Positions 44,492 to 55,842 of a stretch of 64,000 bases of DNA are shown piece by piece. The notes under the pieces were generated by a model. The model saw nothing but the letters and a program-made list of their open reading frames with translations, was not told the DNA's origin and ran no database searches. Positions within the stretch are counted from its first letter, which is position 1, and the number at the start of each line of letters is the position of its first letter. The DNA is from Hesseltinella vesiculosa (taxonomy: Eukaryota; Mucoromycota; Mucoromycetes; Mucorales; Cunninghamellaceae): assembly GCA_002104935.1 (NCBI GenBank), contig MCGT01000023.1, positions 124,001-188,000 of the forward strand, read 5' to 3'. A program made the translations under genes and the position numbers.

Positions 44492-46220
44492 ATGTTCAAG
44501 TTACTTTTGGTGATAACCATCCTGGTCACCATCTCCTCCTTGGTTCAGCAACATGTGCCTGAACCTTATATGGTATTGAAAAATGAACGGAAACGAGCCA
44601 TCCTTAACCTTTTTTTTTTCTCTTCAGGACGAGATCTTCCATCTTCCTCAGGCACAACAGTATGGTCGCGGTGACTTTTACTCTTGGGATCCAAAACTGA
44701 CAACACCTCCCGGATTGTAAGGTGATTAGTCGTTCCCTGATCTGTGATTCACCCCATGCTTCTACGTTCTCTCGTCTTGATAGATACCTCGCTAGCCTTG
44801 TTCTTGCGCGATGCCTTCCATTCCTGCCGCTCATGACCATTCAAGGTCTACGTGCCACCAATCTGGTGTTCAGCCTACTTTTACTTTTCACCTTGAACAA
44901 ACTGATACGAGTACTTCATCCTGGCCACTCATCCACCAGCTACGCCCTGGTCCTCTGGCTTTTCCCACTGTCCTTTTTTTATTACTTTTTGTACTACACC
45001 GATACAGGCTCAACCTTTTTTGTCGCATTGTCCTACTTATACGTCAAAACACACCGGTACCAATTGGCGGGTCTGGTAAGCAGAGAAGACGTCGACAGGG
45101 CATCACATGACACCCCCTTTTTTTTCCTACTTCTAGGTAGGTGGCATTGCTGTTCTCTTTCGACAGACAAACATCATCTGGGTCGCGTATTTTTTGGTGT
45201 TGTCGGCCATCCAGCTGATTCGTGCTAAATCGCCAAATGCGTTCCAGGACCCTGCATGTTCACGTATCACTTTGTCTGCGGCATGCAGCACCCTACTTGA
45301 ATTCTCGATTGCTTTCGTCCGTCATCTTATCTGGCTCATACCCCACCTCCTTGGCTTCTTGACGACCATTGCTGCGTTTGCTGTGTTTCTGCTGTGGAAC
45401 GGCAGTATTGTCCTCGGAGACAAGACAAATCATGTTGCCGGCACACATCTACCTCAACTACTGTATTATACCTCCTTTGTGTCCTTTTTCTCGGCACCCC
45501 TCACCCTGCCATTCACCATGTTGGATCACCTCATGCACCTCTCAGTTCATACGTAAGATTTCCTGGGTGGAGCGATCCATTGCCTGTACTCAACCTTTAC
45601 CACATCTTGTCTTTACTGGGCATAGCATCATCATCATGATGTTCTCCATGGCATGCATGGTCTACATGGTCCGCTATCACACGTAAGCGCTCTTTATTTG
45701 CTGACTGGTGGCCCCCCTTCCTCATTCCTCCCCCCCTCCTTCTTTTTCGGCAGGTACGAGCATCCATTCCTTCTGAGTGACAATCGCCATTATAGCTTTT
45801 ACGTGTGGAAGAAGATTTACCGACGTCACTGGTCCGTGCGTTACTTGCTGATCCCTGCTTATACCATATCTGGCTGGTGGAATACCATGTGCCTGTGTGA
45901 GTGATGGTGTTCAGATTGCGCGACCGCTGCGTTGTTAACCTTTTTTTATGCCTCTAGTTGACCATGTAAGCTTCTTATGGGCATTAGGGTACTTGGCCAC
46001 GCTGATTCTGACGCTGGTGCCTTCACCATTGCTGGAATTCCGTTACTTCATTCTACCCTTTTTGTTTTATTGCCTGCATTTACCTCCTCCTTCCATCCAG
46101 CGAACTAGCTTGACCATTGGATTCTATACCACCTTGAACTTGATCACTCTGTATTTATTTATTTATCGCCCCTTCCATTGGCCAAACCTCCCTGATCAAT
46201 GGCAGAGGTTTATGTGGTAG
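44492..46220 (+). CDS. ALG10: ALG10/DIE2 alpha-1,2-glucosyltransferase of the ER
   Basis: Seven exons encode 446 residues. The first ATG (44492) begins an N-terminal membrane helix; upstream TTG frames are discounted. Diagnostic segments are [17 protein letters not shown] followed by [12 protein letters not shown] in the first luminal loop (catalytic Asp-Glu region), many membrane helices, FRQTNIIWV, and [19 protein letters not shown] near the C-terminus. These are conserved in ALG10, which adds the third, terminal glucose to Glc2Man9GlcNAc2-PP-dolichol before N-glycan transfer. The stop is followed closely by AAATAAAT. A short exon of 57 bases (45626-45682) was placed from phase and from the membrane-helix continuity, so it is slightly less certain. 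Confidence 0.93.
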
Positions 46221-46736
46221 TTTTCTTAAATAAATCTGCACAGACCGCCTTCCCTGGGCTTTTCCAGTCCGAGGAAAAGAAACAAAAAAAAAAAAAAGAG
46301 CTGGGTCAGTTTGACTCATTCTCTCAGCTCTTTCCATCTTGACACACCCTTTTTGCAACTAAATGGAGGTCTTTGACATGGGATAAATTCATGAAGCGTT
46401 TGAGCGCGTTGTGCAACATCAAAAGAACACTTTCTGACAATCTGAGAATAGGCGTGTGTCACTTTGGTTTTACGGATTTTTTTTTCTGCAGTTGCTGCGG
46501 TAAGCCAGGAAAACGACAATTTGAATCCAACAGCACTTTGTGAATCGGCAGAATGGATGACAGAAATGCAGAAAGACAATGAGCATCCTATGGAAGCCTC
46601 CCACAATGTCGCCAAAGTAAAAGAACTCTTCATGGCGCAGTGCCGGCTGCGCCTCTTTTTTGACCATCAACTCCCCCCCTTTTTTTTTATCTTTCTTTTC
46701 TCCCGCATTCATTTTTCCTTTAAGAAACGATTGTAC
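46221..46736. other. Intergenic between ALG10 and the F-box gene
   Basis: About 515 bp. An open frame continues upstream from the F-box ATG to 46464 and contains two ATG codons (46554 and 46566), but it runs through a hydrophobic T-rich stretch encoding poly-Phe and looks like leader sequence. An A-run lies at 46286-46298. Confidence 0.4.
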
Positions 46737-48500
46737 ATGATAGCAACAGATATCATTGTAGATGAATCGTTCGCTTCAAGGAGTATTACTTGCCTCCCCA
46801 GCGAAATTCTAGACTACATCGGTCGTTATTCCCGTACCCATGAGCAGAAACAGCTGCGCCTTGTCAACCACAGCTTCAGCCAACTTGTCACCCCTCACCT
46901 ATTCCAAGCTATTCACTTGACCCAAGCAAAACATGACCATCAACTATCACCCGCCATTGTTCCCTGCGAGTATTTCGTAAAACATCTGGAATCGCTGTCT
47001 CAGACCCCATCAAAAACACAAATCGCTCGTCACGTCAAATCCATCAAGGTGCAGCACTCTTTTGTGTCGATCCAGATGGTCCACCAGCTTCTACGAGCAT
47101 GCCCATGTGCATCAACCCTCATATTACCCAGCGAACTACTCACAACTGCTTGGGATGAACTCGACCTCCCAGACACAACATTCAACCCGTCACTCTCCCG
47201 ACGACAAAATAACAGCTTATCAGCCCAGCTCGAGCTTTTGCTTAGTGGACGACCAGGCATAAGCGTATTGATGCTCACAGGCTATGTGAAACGTCCGAGA
47301 CTGCGAGCCTTTAACGGCCCATTACCGCATCTGTCTCACATTCGATCCCTCCATGTCAATACCACCGTGCATGTCACAGACCTACAGCGCCATTGCCCCC
47401 TGTTAGAAACCCTGGTATGCGAATATATTAGCGACAATTATCGCATAGCGGAACGCTGGCTGGAAGAGAAGACACGCACTGGTGATGCCGACACTCTACT
47501 TCGACCATGGCTGTCTCTGACCAAACTCTCAGCAGGAATCGTCGCTCCCACACAATCAACCTTGGCTCGGTTCATTGTCTACCTCTGTGCAAAGTTTCCG
47601 TCGTTGCTAACCTTGAGTGTCCAGGTTGATTACACCGGCACATCAAATCAAGCGCTAGACTATCCTCAGCTCATACCTATCGCCTTCCAGCGTCCCCTCT
47701 CCTTGACAGTCACCTCAGACTCAAGAACATACGACTGCCTTGGCATCTTCCGCCATTACGCAAACGACATCACAGCCTTGGATTTTTGCACCAGCCATCG
47801 TGAAGTCGATATATCCTACATCCTCGGCTCTTTCCCATCCCTACAGCGACTGCGCATCTTTGAGAGCGATGAACTCGTTTTCCACCGAGACCATTGTGAT
47901 CTCTCAACGCACCCACTCCAACTATTGGAAATTGGACAATCGGGCCGAGTACTCTCGAAAAAAAATGGCGACATCTTGGACATTGTGTCGGCGTTGTGTC
48001 CTTCGCTACAACACGTTGATATTGTCGCTGATGACTGGATCTGTCCTGCCGCATTAATGGACCGGACCCGCCTTTTGGGCCACACTGCAACATTTGACAT
48101 TGAAGGACCTTTAACCCATACCACAGCCATACCTCATTCAAACCTATCCTACCTCGGTCTCTCTTATTCTCAGCAATACAACTTGGAAAAGCCTATCCTT
48201 TTCGTGCTAGCTTCACTCTCTTCAGTGACGAAAGCTCCGACAAAGGACAAAACGGTCATACACAGAGCATGGTTCACCAGAGGAATAAGCAATAGCCAAC
48301 CATTCAAACTGCACCCTTGGATAACGAATATGCCCGCGAGCATCGAAGCTTTATGCGACAAAGAGCCCCACGAATTGGATGCCTGCATGGCAGATCTCGT
48401 AGCTGGACCCGTCAAATCCTTGCATTCTGTTTCCATCGTCTTTGCCCACTCGCTGCCGAAACGCTTTTTTGTACAATCCGTAAATGTTCCCCTCCACTGA
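46737..48500 (+). CDS. F-box protein with leucine-rich-like repeats
   Basis: A single exon of 587 residues from the ATG at 46737. Residues ~20-65 form an F-box (ITCLPSEILDYIGRYSR, then LRLVNHSFSQLVTPHLFQAI). The rest has irregular leucine-rich repeats of the kind LSHIRSLHVN, CPLLETLV, LTKLSAGI, FPSLLTLSV, FPSLQRLRIFES and CPSLQHVDIVADD. This is the usual layout of fungal F-box/LRR substrate receptors of SCF ubiquitin ligases; the substrate is not predictable. In Mucoromycota-like genomes such genes form large families, so orthology cannot be assigned. The frame could extend upstream to 46554. Confidence 0.8.
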   Translation: MIATDIIVDESFASRSITCLPSEILDYIGRYSRTHEQKQLRLVNHSFSQLVTPHLFQAIHLTQAKHDHQLSPAIVPCEYFVKHLESLSQTPSKTQIARHVKSIKVQHSFVSIQMVHQLLRACPCASTLILPSELLTTAWDELDLPDTTFNPSLSRRQNNSLSAQLELLLSGRPGISVLMLTGYVKRPRLRAFNGPLPHLSHIRSLHVNTTVHVTDLQRHCPLLETLVCEYISDNYRIAERWLEEKTRTGDADTLLRPWLSLTKLSAGIVAPTQSTLARFIVYLCAKFPSLLTLSVQVDYTGTSNQALDYPQLIPIAFQRPLSLTVTSDSRTYDCLGIFRHYANDITALDFCTSHREVDISYILGSFPSLQRLRIFESDELVFHRDHCDLSTHPLQLLEIGQSGRVLSKKNGDILDIVSALCPSLQHVDIVADDWICPAALMDRTRLLGHTATFDIEGPLTHTTAIPHSNLSYLGLSYSQQYNLEKPILFVLASLSSVTKAPTKDKTVIHRAWFTRGISNSQPFKLHPWITNMPASIEALCDKEPHELDACMADLVAGPVKSLHSVSIVFAHSLPKRFFVQSVNVPLH

Positions 48501-48637
48501 ATTTCCTGGATCATGTCAATTTCTGTATAAAAAATAAAACCCGGCTAGTAGTGGAAGATGACGCCTCTTCTATTTATTGATTTGGCCACCCTCTCGAGTT
48601 ACTTCCACTTTTACAAAGTGGAGGCAAAGTACTGTTA

Positions 48638-50055
48638 CTAAATCTTTGGCGTGTACCCAGGAAGCTTTTCCTGGATCAGTTTCTCAGTATCGATCCAAAG
48701 CTTTTGACAGTTATCCTCGTTTGTGACAAATTTTGTAGGACATCCCTTGACACCAAATGGAACCTACGTCAAGAAAGAATGGGACGAGTTAAGAGGGTGC
48801 TTTGGAAACAGGTCTTGACTTGCGAAATAGTGGCCTTGGATAGCATTTTCTTCGATGTCTGGGCTGGTTGCCAAGTACAATTGCGTCATGGCACCTTCTT
48901 CCGTGCTGATGGTGAGGTAGTTGTAAATCATGTTGTATGTCCACGACCCCTTGGTCAAAGTATGACGAGAGAGATCGCTCCGAAACTATGTAAAAAAAAA
49001 AAAAGTCACTATATAATCAGGTATTATAGCAGTGTAGGCATCCACCTTACCACGCCTGGATGATTAGCATTGACGTAGACGTTCTGAAAAAAAAAAAAGT
49101 CAGCAGGCATCAGGAGAATTATAATGCCGACTCGCACCTCAACCCCGCGCTCATGCAGGCGCTTGTTTAGCTCTCTAGTGAACATGATTTGGTATGCCTA
49201 GAAATAAATAAAAGTCAAATGAACCGCAGGGATGGGCAGGGAGACTTTACCTTTGATCTGCTGTATTGCATAAAGGCGCTGTATTTTTTAGGGTCATTCA
49301 TCGTGTCAAAGTTCATGCTTCTGGTAAAAATATGCAGTGACGCACTGACGTTGACCACACGGCTTGGGCTACTCGTTTCAAGGAGCGGGAGAAGCTCCAA
49401 AGTGATATAGTAGTGTGACAGATAGTTCGTGGCCACCTGTGTTTCTACGCCTGAAACAAAAATCGGTACGACACACTTTTTTTTTCTTTTTTTTTTTTTA
49501 CCATCGTCACTTAAACCAAAGGGACAGCCTCTACCCAAAGATAAGAATGGCATTAGCAATAGATACACAAAGTAAAAAAAAAAATACTGACAGGACCCCA
49601 GCACTGTTCATCAAAACGTGAAGAGTGTCATGGCGTTGTTTGAACTCCTCGACAAATTCTTTGCAAGATTTCAAACTCATAAGGTTCAATGGCATAAACT
49701 CCACGTCAGGATTGCCAGTTTCTTTGATGATTTCATCAATGACAGGTCGCGTCTTTTTCTCTGATCGACAGCCGAGCACACTTGTTGATTCATAAAAAAA
49801 AAAGTCAACGTGGATTTCAATGGTTGGTTTGATGGGCTGCTATTTTATCCGATCCTACACGTGAGCACCTTTTCGTGCCATTTCCATTGCCGAGACCTTT
49901 CCCACCTGCCGGTACAGAAAAAAAAATGCCTGTCAGATACATATGCTGAGAACTGGTCTAAACCTTACCCCTGAGCTTGCGCCAGTGATGATGACGACTT
50001 TGCCCGAGAGGTCAGGAATATCATCGAAGGAGAATTTCTTTTTCTTTGAAAACAT
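48638..50055 (-). CDS. Short-chain dehydrogenase/reductase (retinol-dehydrogenase/WWOX-like SDR)
   Basis: Nine exons encode 310 residues from the ATG at 50055. The Rossmann nucleotide loop is TGASSGVG (residues 24-31), the NNAG strand motif appears as NSAG, and the catalytic tetrad has the YSRSK motif with Tyr180 and Lys184 directly before an intron. The downstream VNANHPGV is the classical PG motif of the cofactor-binding site. The exon count is high and some exons are tiny (29, 33 and 47 bases). The last intron needs a GC donor (TTC|GCAAGT), giving GHYFVPFGVKG. The substrate is unknown; close family members act on retinoids, sterols or xenobiotics. A pair of 44 bp direct repeats lies 96-208 bp upstream. 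Confidence 0.9.
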
Positions 50056-50150
50056 GCTGTCGTGTTATGATGGCCGACAGAAACCCAAAATAGAGAATCG
50101 TCAGTGTGCTTTTTAAATGAATTGTTTGCACTTGCTTGATTTGGCAAACA

Positions 50151-50263
50151 TACGAATTTTCCTTGAAATTACGCGATGCTTTTGCCAAAAATGGGTGCTT
50201 GGAATGCCTAGGTAAAACGTACGAATTTTCCTTGATATTACGTGATGCCTTTGCCAAAAATGG
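50151..50263. repeat. Pair of 44 bp direct repeats upstream of the SDR gene
   Basis: Units 50151-50194 and 50220-50263 begin TACGAATTTTCCTTGA and end TTTGCCAAAAATGG, differing at only three positions, with a 25 bp spacer. They lie in the promoter region of the minus-strand SDR gene. Confidence 0.85.
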
Positions 50264-50401
50264 ACCAAGGTTCAAAGCGTAAATTAATACAGGGTGAGGC
50301 TTACAGTAAACAGGGCAAGACACAGCCTTACACTAACTAAATCATACAACAACAACAAAAAGAAGAAAAAGAAAGGTGCGACAAAAAAGGAAATTTCACC
50401 A

Positions 50402-51313
50402 GGGCCAGTTTTGCACTGTCAGATCGCCTGGGGGCCGATTTTTTCATTTTTTTAGCGGGACAATCGGAGGCGTCAAAACGAAACTGGTCAAACGTTGGCG
50501 GGGTGACCAACACCAATCGATCTGATTCTTTCAGGTCGACCATCAATCCCGAGTTTACGCACTTGAGAAGATTTTTACGTCCATCATATCATTCAAAAGT
50601 GCTGTACACATTAAGTTTTTTTTTTTTTTTTTTTCGAAACGAAAAAATAGAGAACTGGGGTTGGCCGTATTCAATCGCCGCAAGGGACGCGGGCCAGGTT
50701 ATCAGCGATGCAGGTGCTCTCTTGAGCAAGTTGGCTTGCCTTTAAGTTCGACATGGACACTTCTTCGTCAAATCGACATATCCATTATTTTTGGATTGTC
50801 CTGGAGACGGTTGGCGGTGGCTTGCTTGGGAAAAGGCTGGCCCCTGGACCTATCGATTGCTTTGGAGAAGGATGGACGTCGAGCCTTTCGTTTTGTTTTG
50901 GAGAGGGTTATGCTTCTGGGTTTAGGCACTGGACTTTTGCATTATTTTGAAGAAACATGAGCTATATTGGCTGTCTTACTTGCACAGGCCAGGAAATGAA
51001 TGAGCTTGCTGAAATTGAGTACAGCCATCCCAGTTCTCTATTTTTTTCTCTTCGTAAAAAAAAAAAAAAACATAATGTGCACAGCACTTTTGAATGATAT
51101 GATGGACGTAAAAATCTTCTCATGTGCGTAAACTCGGGATTGATGGTCGACCTGAAAGAATCAGATCGATTGGTGTTGGTCACCCCGCCAACGTTTGACC
51201 AGTTTCGTTTTGACGCCTCCGATTGTCCCGCTAAAAAAATGAAAAAAATCGGCCATTTTCACCAGACGACCCCCCTGACGATCTGAATGATAATCACAGC
51301 GCAAAACTGGCCC
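50402..51313. mobile_element. Foldback (long-inverted-repeat) element, near-intact copy A
   Basis: Two long arms (50402-50676 and 51014-51313) are inverted copies around a 340 bp centre. The termini are GGGCCAGTTTTGC and its complement GCAAAACTGGCCC. Over the inner 150 bp the arms differ at only a few positions: both would encode the same peptide phrase beginning MTNTNRSDSFRST and continuing INPEFTH. The left arm lacks about 35 bp present in the right arm near its tip. The left arm carries a T-run and the right arm the matching A-run. There is no transposase frame. No clear target-site duplication is visible. High arm identity suggests recent insertion or ongoing gene conversion between the arms. 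Confidence 0.85.
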
Positions 51314-51760
51314 AAGCGACGTTTCCCCAGATTTTGCATGCGAACACAAAGTGACGAGAATTGACCATGAATAAAACTGCTATTCTCAAAGAAAACCGAG
51401 AGAAGAGCCAGATGGCCGGCAAACATGCGCTAGAAATGGGGATCCCACGCTCTTGATTTTACTTTTGGTTTCGCCTACCAAAAAAAAAAAAAAATCAACT
51501 CTTACTGCTTAGCTGCCAAACGATGGCGGAAATCCGGCACAATATCTTTTTTGCTATTTGAAAAGATGCTCATGTCAAAAAGAGAAAGCTGCGCCAGCAA
51601 CGCGATGGAGGTCCAGATGGCTAATGAACAGGCACTGTCAAGTACTGGCCAGTCGAATTGGCTGCAAAACCTGCAACAAAACCAATCAAATCAAAAAACA
51701 AAGAGATGAAGTTTTTTATTACATGATGCAAAGTACAAAATAAAATAATTAAAAAAGGCA
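51314..51760. other. Intergenic between foldback element and CTR9
   Basis: About 450 bp with an A-run at 51480-51494 and no supported gene. The part near 51700-51760 should hold the CTR9 polyadenylation site (AATAAA-like sequences on the minus strand are present as TTTATT). Confidence 0.4.
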
Positions 51761-54700
51761 TTATTCGGATTCATCGTCTTCGGAATCTTCAATGATAGCT
51801 TTGCTACGGAATTTCTACAGCACGAGAACGGTTAATCACAAGTCTATCATCGTTGCCTTCTATCTGCTTACCTTGTTGTTACGTCGACTTGACATCAGAT
51901 CATCGTCATCTGCGTTTTCCCTGACGTCTGAATCGTCATCATTCTGTTCAGCAGTGCCATCCAATGACGACTTTCTTCGTAGCTTCTGAAATCATGGGAG
52001 AAATAAAGATCAGTTGTTGGTTTTTTTTTTACGCTGAGCTTACCTTTTTCTTGCGAATTTTCTCAGGTCGTTCAGAATCTGAAGCTGCTTGACCAAGTTC
52101 TTCATCGTCATCGACAATGCCATCATCCAAATCATGGTGTCGCTTGCGCTTTTCCTTTGCCATTTTGCGTTCTTCTTCCTCATCCTTGATCTCCATTTCT
52201 CGCTGGACCATGGCACGGTTGTCTTCCTGCACCTTTTCCATAAATCTGCGGCGTTCTTCTTCAACAAGGTCGCGTTGCTCTTGCTCGGCACGTAATTTGT
52301 CTTCTTGCTCCTGGCGACGTTGGGCTTCGCGTTCCTCCTGGCGCTGCTTGACGTCGCGCATGCGAGACTCGCGCTGCTCTTCGTACTGGACCTGCTCCAA
52401 GATCTTGCGGTCCATTTGTGTGCGAAGAGTGTCACCAAATCGGCGACGTTGTTCGGCCATCTTGCGGTCATAGTAGACGTGCTCGGTCTCGGGCACCTTG
52501 ATCAGAGCGTCAAACAGCTCCTGACTTTTGTCTAAACCCTTGATTGCATCTTGCATCATTGACGACGACCGGGTTTCCAGAGGCATATCCGACACCAGCT
52601 GTGCGTATTGCTGCTGGACGAGAGCAATGTTGTATTGGATTGATTTGTCATTGGGCTGCAGGTCGCGGGCTAGCTTGGTGCTAGTCAAGGCATTGTACAT
52701 CACATCCGTCTTCTTTTCGTCTTTGCCAAGTAAAAATTGCGCTCGAGCAAGGCAAAGCAGAATGTTGCAATCCTTGAAATCGTAGAATTTGCGGAGTGCG
52801 TTTTCATACTATGTCAAAGTGGATGCGAAAGTAGAATCAAAGTGAGTGACAGGTTCTTTTTTTTCGGTAAGGAGGGGGCAGTCTCGTTTTACCATGACAA
52901 TGGCTTGGCTGTAAAGCTTCAGTTCCACAGAGACATGGGCAAGGTTGACCCAGACACAAGGATTATTGGGAGTGGCTTCACGGACTTGGTTGAAGATATC
53001 GCGGGCTTGGTCGGTCTGGTTGTTTTCGGCCAAAACAATGGCCAGACCATTGGCTGCATAGGCATTCTTGGGGTCCCGTTTCAGGGCTTGCGAGTAGAAA
53101 TTGATCGCCAATTTGTAAGCGCCTTCACGCTATTTAATATACATGAGTGACGCCCTTCCTCTTTCCCTGACACTTACCTGAGTGGCTAGTTTATCGGATT
53201 TCATTTCTCGAGCAGTGCCGGCATGGTAATTACCAAGAGCCACATGTGTATAAATGTCATCCTTGTCACAGGACTTCAGCACTTTTTCAAAAGATCGTTT
53301 GCTTGACTTATCGTGGCTTTCGGTTTGCGCTCCTCCGATCATAATCCACGCCTTGGCGTCATTTTCATCAACGTCAAACACCTGTTTGTAGTATTCAATG
53401 GCTTCAGTGAATTTGCCTTGTTCTTGTTGAATGACACCGAGGCGGAGGTGAGCTAGTAGAAAAAAAAAGCGAAGGTCAGTTCTTTTTCTTTTTCATTTTC
53501 ACTTTGCCGTGAGCTGTGCAGAGACGTACCATCAGCGTAAGTGGGATATTCTTTGATAATTGATGAGTAAATGGAGGCTGCTTTGGCAGGTTCTTTCTGG
53601 TCTTCATACAAACGGCCGAGGTTGTAGGTCACCGTCAACTTGGTATCACGAGCGCGATCAACTGCTCCATTTTGTTGAGGTTCACTTTGGGTGGTTTTTT
53701 CACAAGCCTCGATCGCAAGGCCATAGTGTTCTTCCGCTTTCGTCAGGTCACCTATTAAAAAAGGAAAAGACGTGTCAGGAACCATTCTGACCGCCTTTGG
53801 TTCCCCTATTTGCCTTGTCGGTGATATAACGCCGCGATATTATTCAGTAATTCAGGCAAGACTTCATGGTTGGCGTCTTGCTCCTTCCACAGTTCAAGGG
53901 CTTGTAGATAGTAAGTGAGGGCTTGGGTCAAGTTCTTGGATTCATGCAGTTGACCGAGGTCCACCAAAAGGTCGGCATCGTTTTTGGTTCGGCCGAGGAC
54001 TTTGTTGAACAGACCAAGCGCCTGCTGTTTTTTATCCGTCAAGGCATAGATCGAGGCTAGAATCTTCGTGATGAAAAAAAAAAAGAAAAAAAAATCAGCG
54101 CCTTGTATTTCTTATTTTGATTTTTGTTACCTTCATGCCTTCAATGCATTCGGGTTCGGCCTGGAGAACGGTTTCAAAGCTTTCTTGAGCAAGATTATGT
54201 TCGCCTGAGATAGGAAAGCAAAAAATCAGCATTTGTCAATGATCGCACTCTGTCTTACCTCTTTGTAAGTAGATTTGACCAAGGCCAAAGCGAGCTAACA
54301 AATGACCAGGATTTGACAGTAAGCATTGTTGATATTGCAGAAAGGCAGCATCAAAGTTATTCTATAAAAAATAGTCGCTCATGAGTAAAGTCGAAGCATA
54401 ACACGAGCTGCTATTGTCGTTACCAGTTTGTGTTGGGTGCGTGCTTCTTGATAGGCGGCTTCAGCAAGAATAGAGGTATTGCTTGCGTGTTCCTTGGCAC
54501 GGGTGGCTGCAGCCAAAGCCTTGTCGGTATCGTTCATGAAGAAGAAGTAGTTGGACAGCAAATTCAAGGTGACAGGGTTGTGGCGGTCGACGGCGTGGGA
54601 TTGCTGCATGTGCTGTAACCCGTGTGTCAGCAAGGACAGCTGCTGCACAGGGCCACCGTTGGTTGATTTGGATTCATTTTGTTCTAAAATGGATAGTAGT

Positions 54701-55583
54701 ACAAGAGCAGCGGCTTTGGTGGTGTCGTTCTACAAGTGATGATTAGTTTTTTTTTTTTTTTTTACCTCCCTGTTTGTTTTTCTCCACCTACTTTGGAAAT
54801 GCACAGCTTGAAAGCGCTTTTGGCTTCATCGATCATACCAAGGTGGGCGTAGCATTGAGCAATGCCCAATCGGGTTTCGGCAGCGGCAGAGTCGTTGTTG
54901 GTGAACATGAGGGTTTGCTGGAAGATTTTAAGCGCAGACTTGTAGTTTTTTGCTTGGAACAGGATGTTGGCTTTGGCGACTAGGGCTGGGACACAGTTAT
55001 TGCGACGCTCCAGCACCATGTCAAAGTGACGGAGGGCTTCCTTGGTGTTATTGCGCAGCAAGAACAGATGGCCTTTGATGATAAAGGACTGTTCATAGTG
55101 ATTGTGGATGCGATCGGCTTCGTTGAGGGTTTGGGTGGCTAGGGTCAAGTAGTCCTCTTTGAGTTTCTTGTCCGTGTTTGCTTGCTTGGCTAGACCCAGG
55201 TAGAGGGTAGCGAGGAGGGTGTACAGAGGCAGCTTTTCACGCGGTTGGGTCGTGGGCGATTTGCCAGCAATGTCAAGACCTGCATTGATGACCGTGATGC
55301 ATTCGTTCATTTTTTGCTGCTCATGGTATTCAATCTAAGCAGTTCAATAAACCAGTGAGCAACCAGCATGCAATGTAGAATGGGAGATGAAGCACTTGTA
55401 CGAGCCACTTACAGCCAGAGCACGATAGTAGGTGAGTGGCACTTTTTCTTGATTGAAAATGTCTGTCAGTTCAGTAGGGTTGGCAGGTAGATCATCGCAC
55501 ACGACTTCCAAGACCTGTTCATGCTGTAAAGGCACTTCAATGGTTTTTGGCCTTGAAGCATATCCATAAGCAATGGCAGACAT
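51761..55583 (-). CDS. CTR9: CTR9, TPR subunit of the Paf1 transcription elongation complex
   Basis: Twelve exons with consistent phases encode 1037 residues. Start MSAIAYGYASRPKTIEVPLQ; the body is a long array of TPR units (for example YTLLATLYLGLAKQ, AKANILFQAKNYKSALKIF, NIAALYHRQGDLTKAEEHY, YAANGLAIVLAENNQTDQA), followed by a long Arg/Glu-rich coiled coil and an acidic serine C-tail. This order and length are those of Ctr9. The complex travels with RNA polymerase II and promotes H2B ubiquitylation and H3K4 methylation. Intron 6 needs a GC donor (CAAG|GCAAAT) to give the TPR YHRQGDLTKAEEHY. A 259 bp divergent promoter is shared with RPN2. Confidence 0.95.
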
Positions 55584-55842
55584 GGATGAGCAATAATAAA
55601 AAAAGTCAAAAAGTAACAAAAGATGCAAAAAAAAAAAAAAATAAACAGGAAGAACCACTTTTTTTTGGAAGTGACGGCGGAGTTGGAATCCTGTTTTTTT
55701 TTTTTCCTTGCCGGTGTACGTCATGACCCAACGCGTTTTGCTTTTTCTTTCTTCTTTCTTTACCTTTATTTTTTTTTTTTTTCCTTTTCTTTTCTTGCCG
55801 TCATCTTCTTTTTTGAATCATCAATAGTAAATCAACAATATA
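55584..55842. promoter_or_regulatory. Divergent CTR9/RPN2 promoter
   Basis: 259 bp with A-runs on the CTR9 side (55626-55641) and repeated T-runs interrupted by C (55740-55800) on the RPN2 side. Because both genes are universal housekeeping genes, both core promoters must sit here. Confidence 0.55.

Noticed and set aside
50151..50263. CRISPR-like spacing of two direct repeats
   Set aside because: Only two units, in a eukaryotic promoter, with no array or cas genes.
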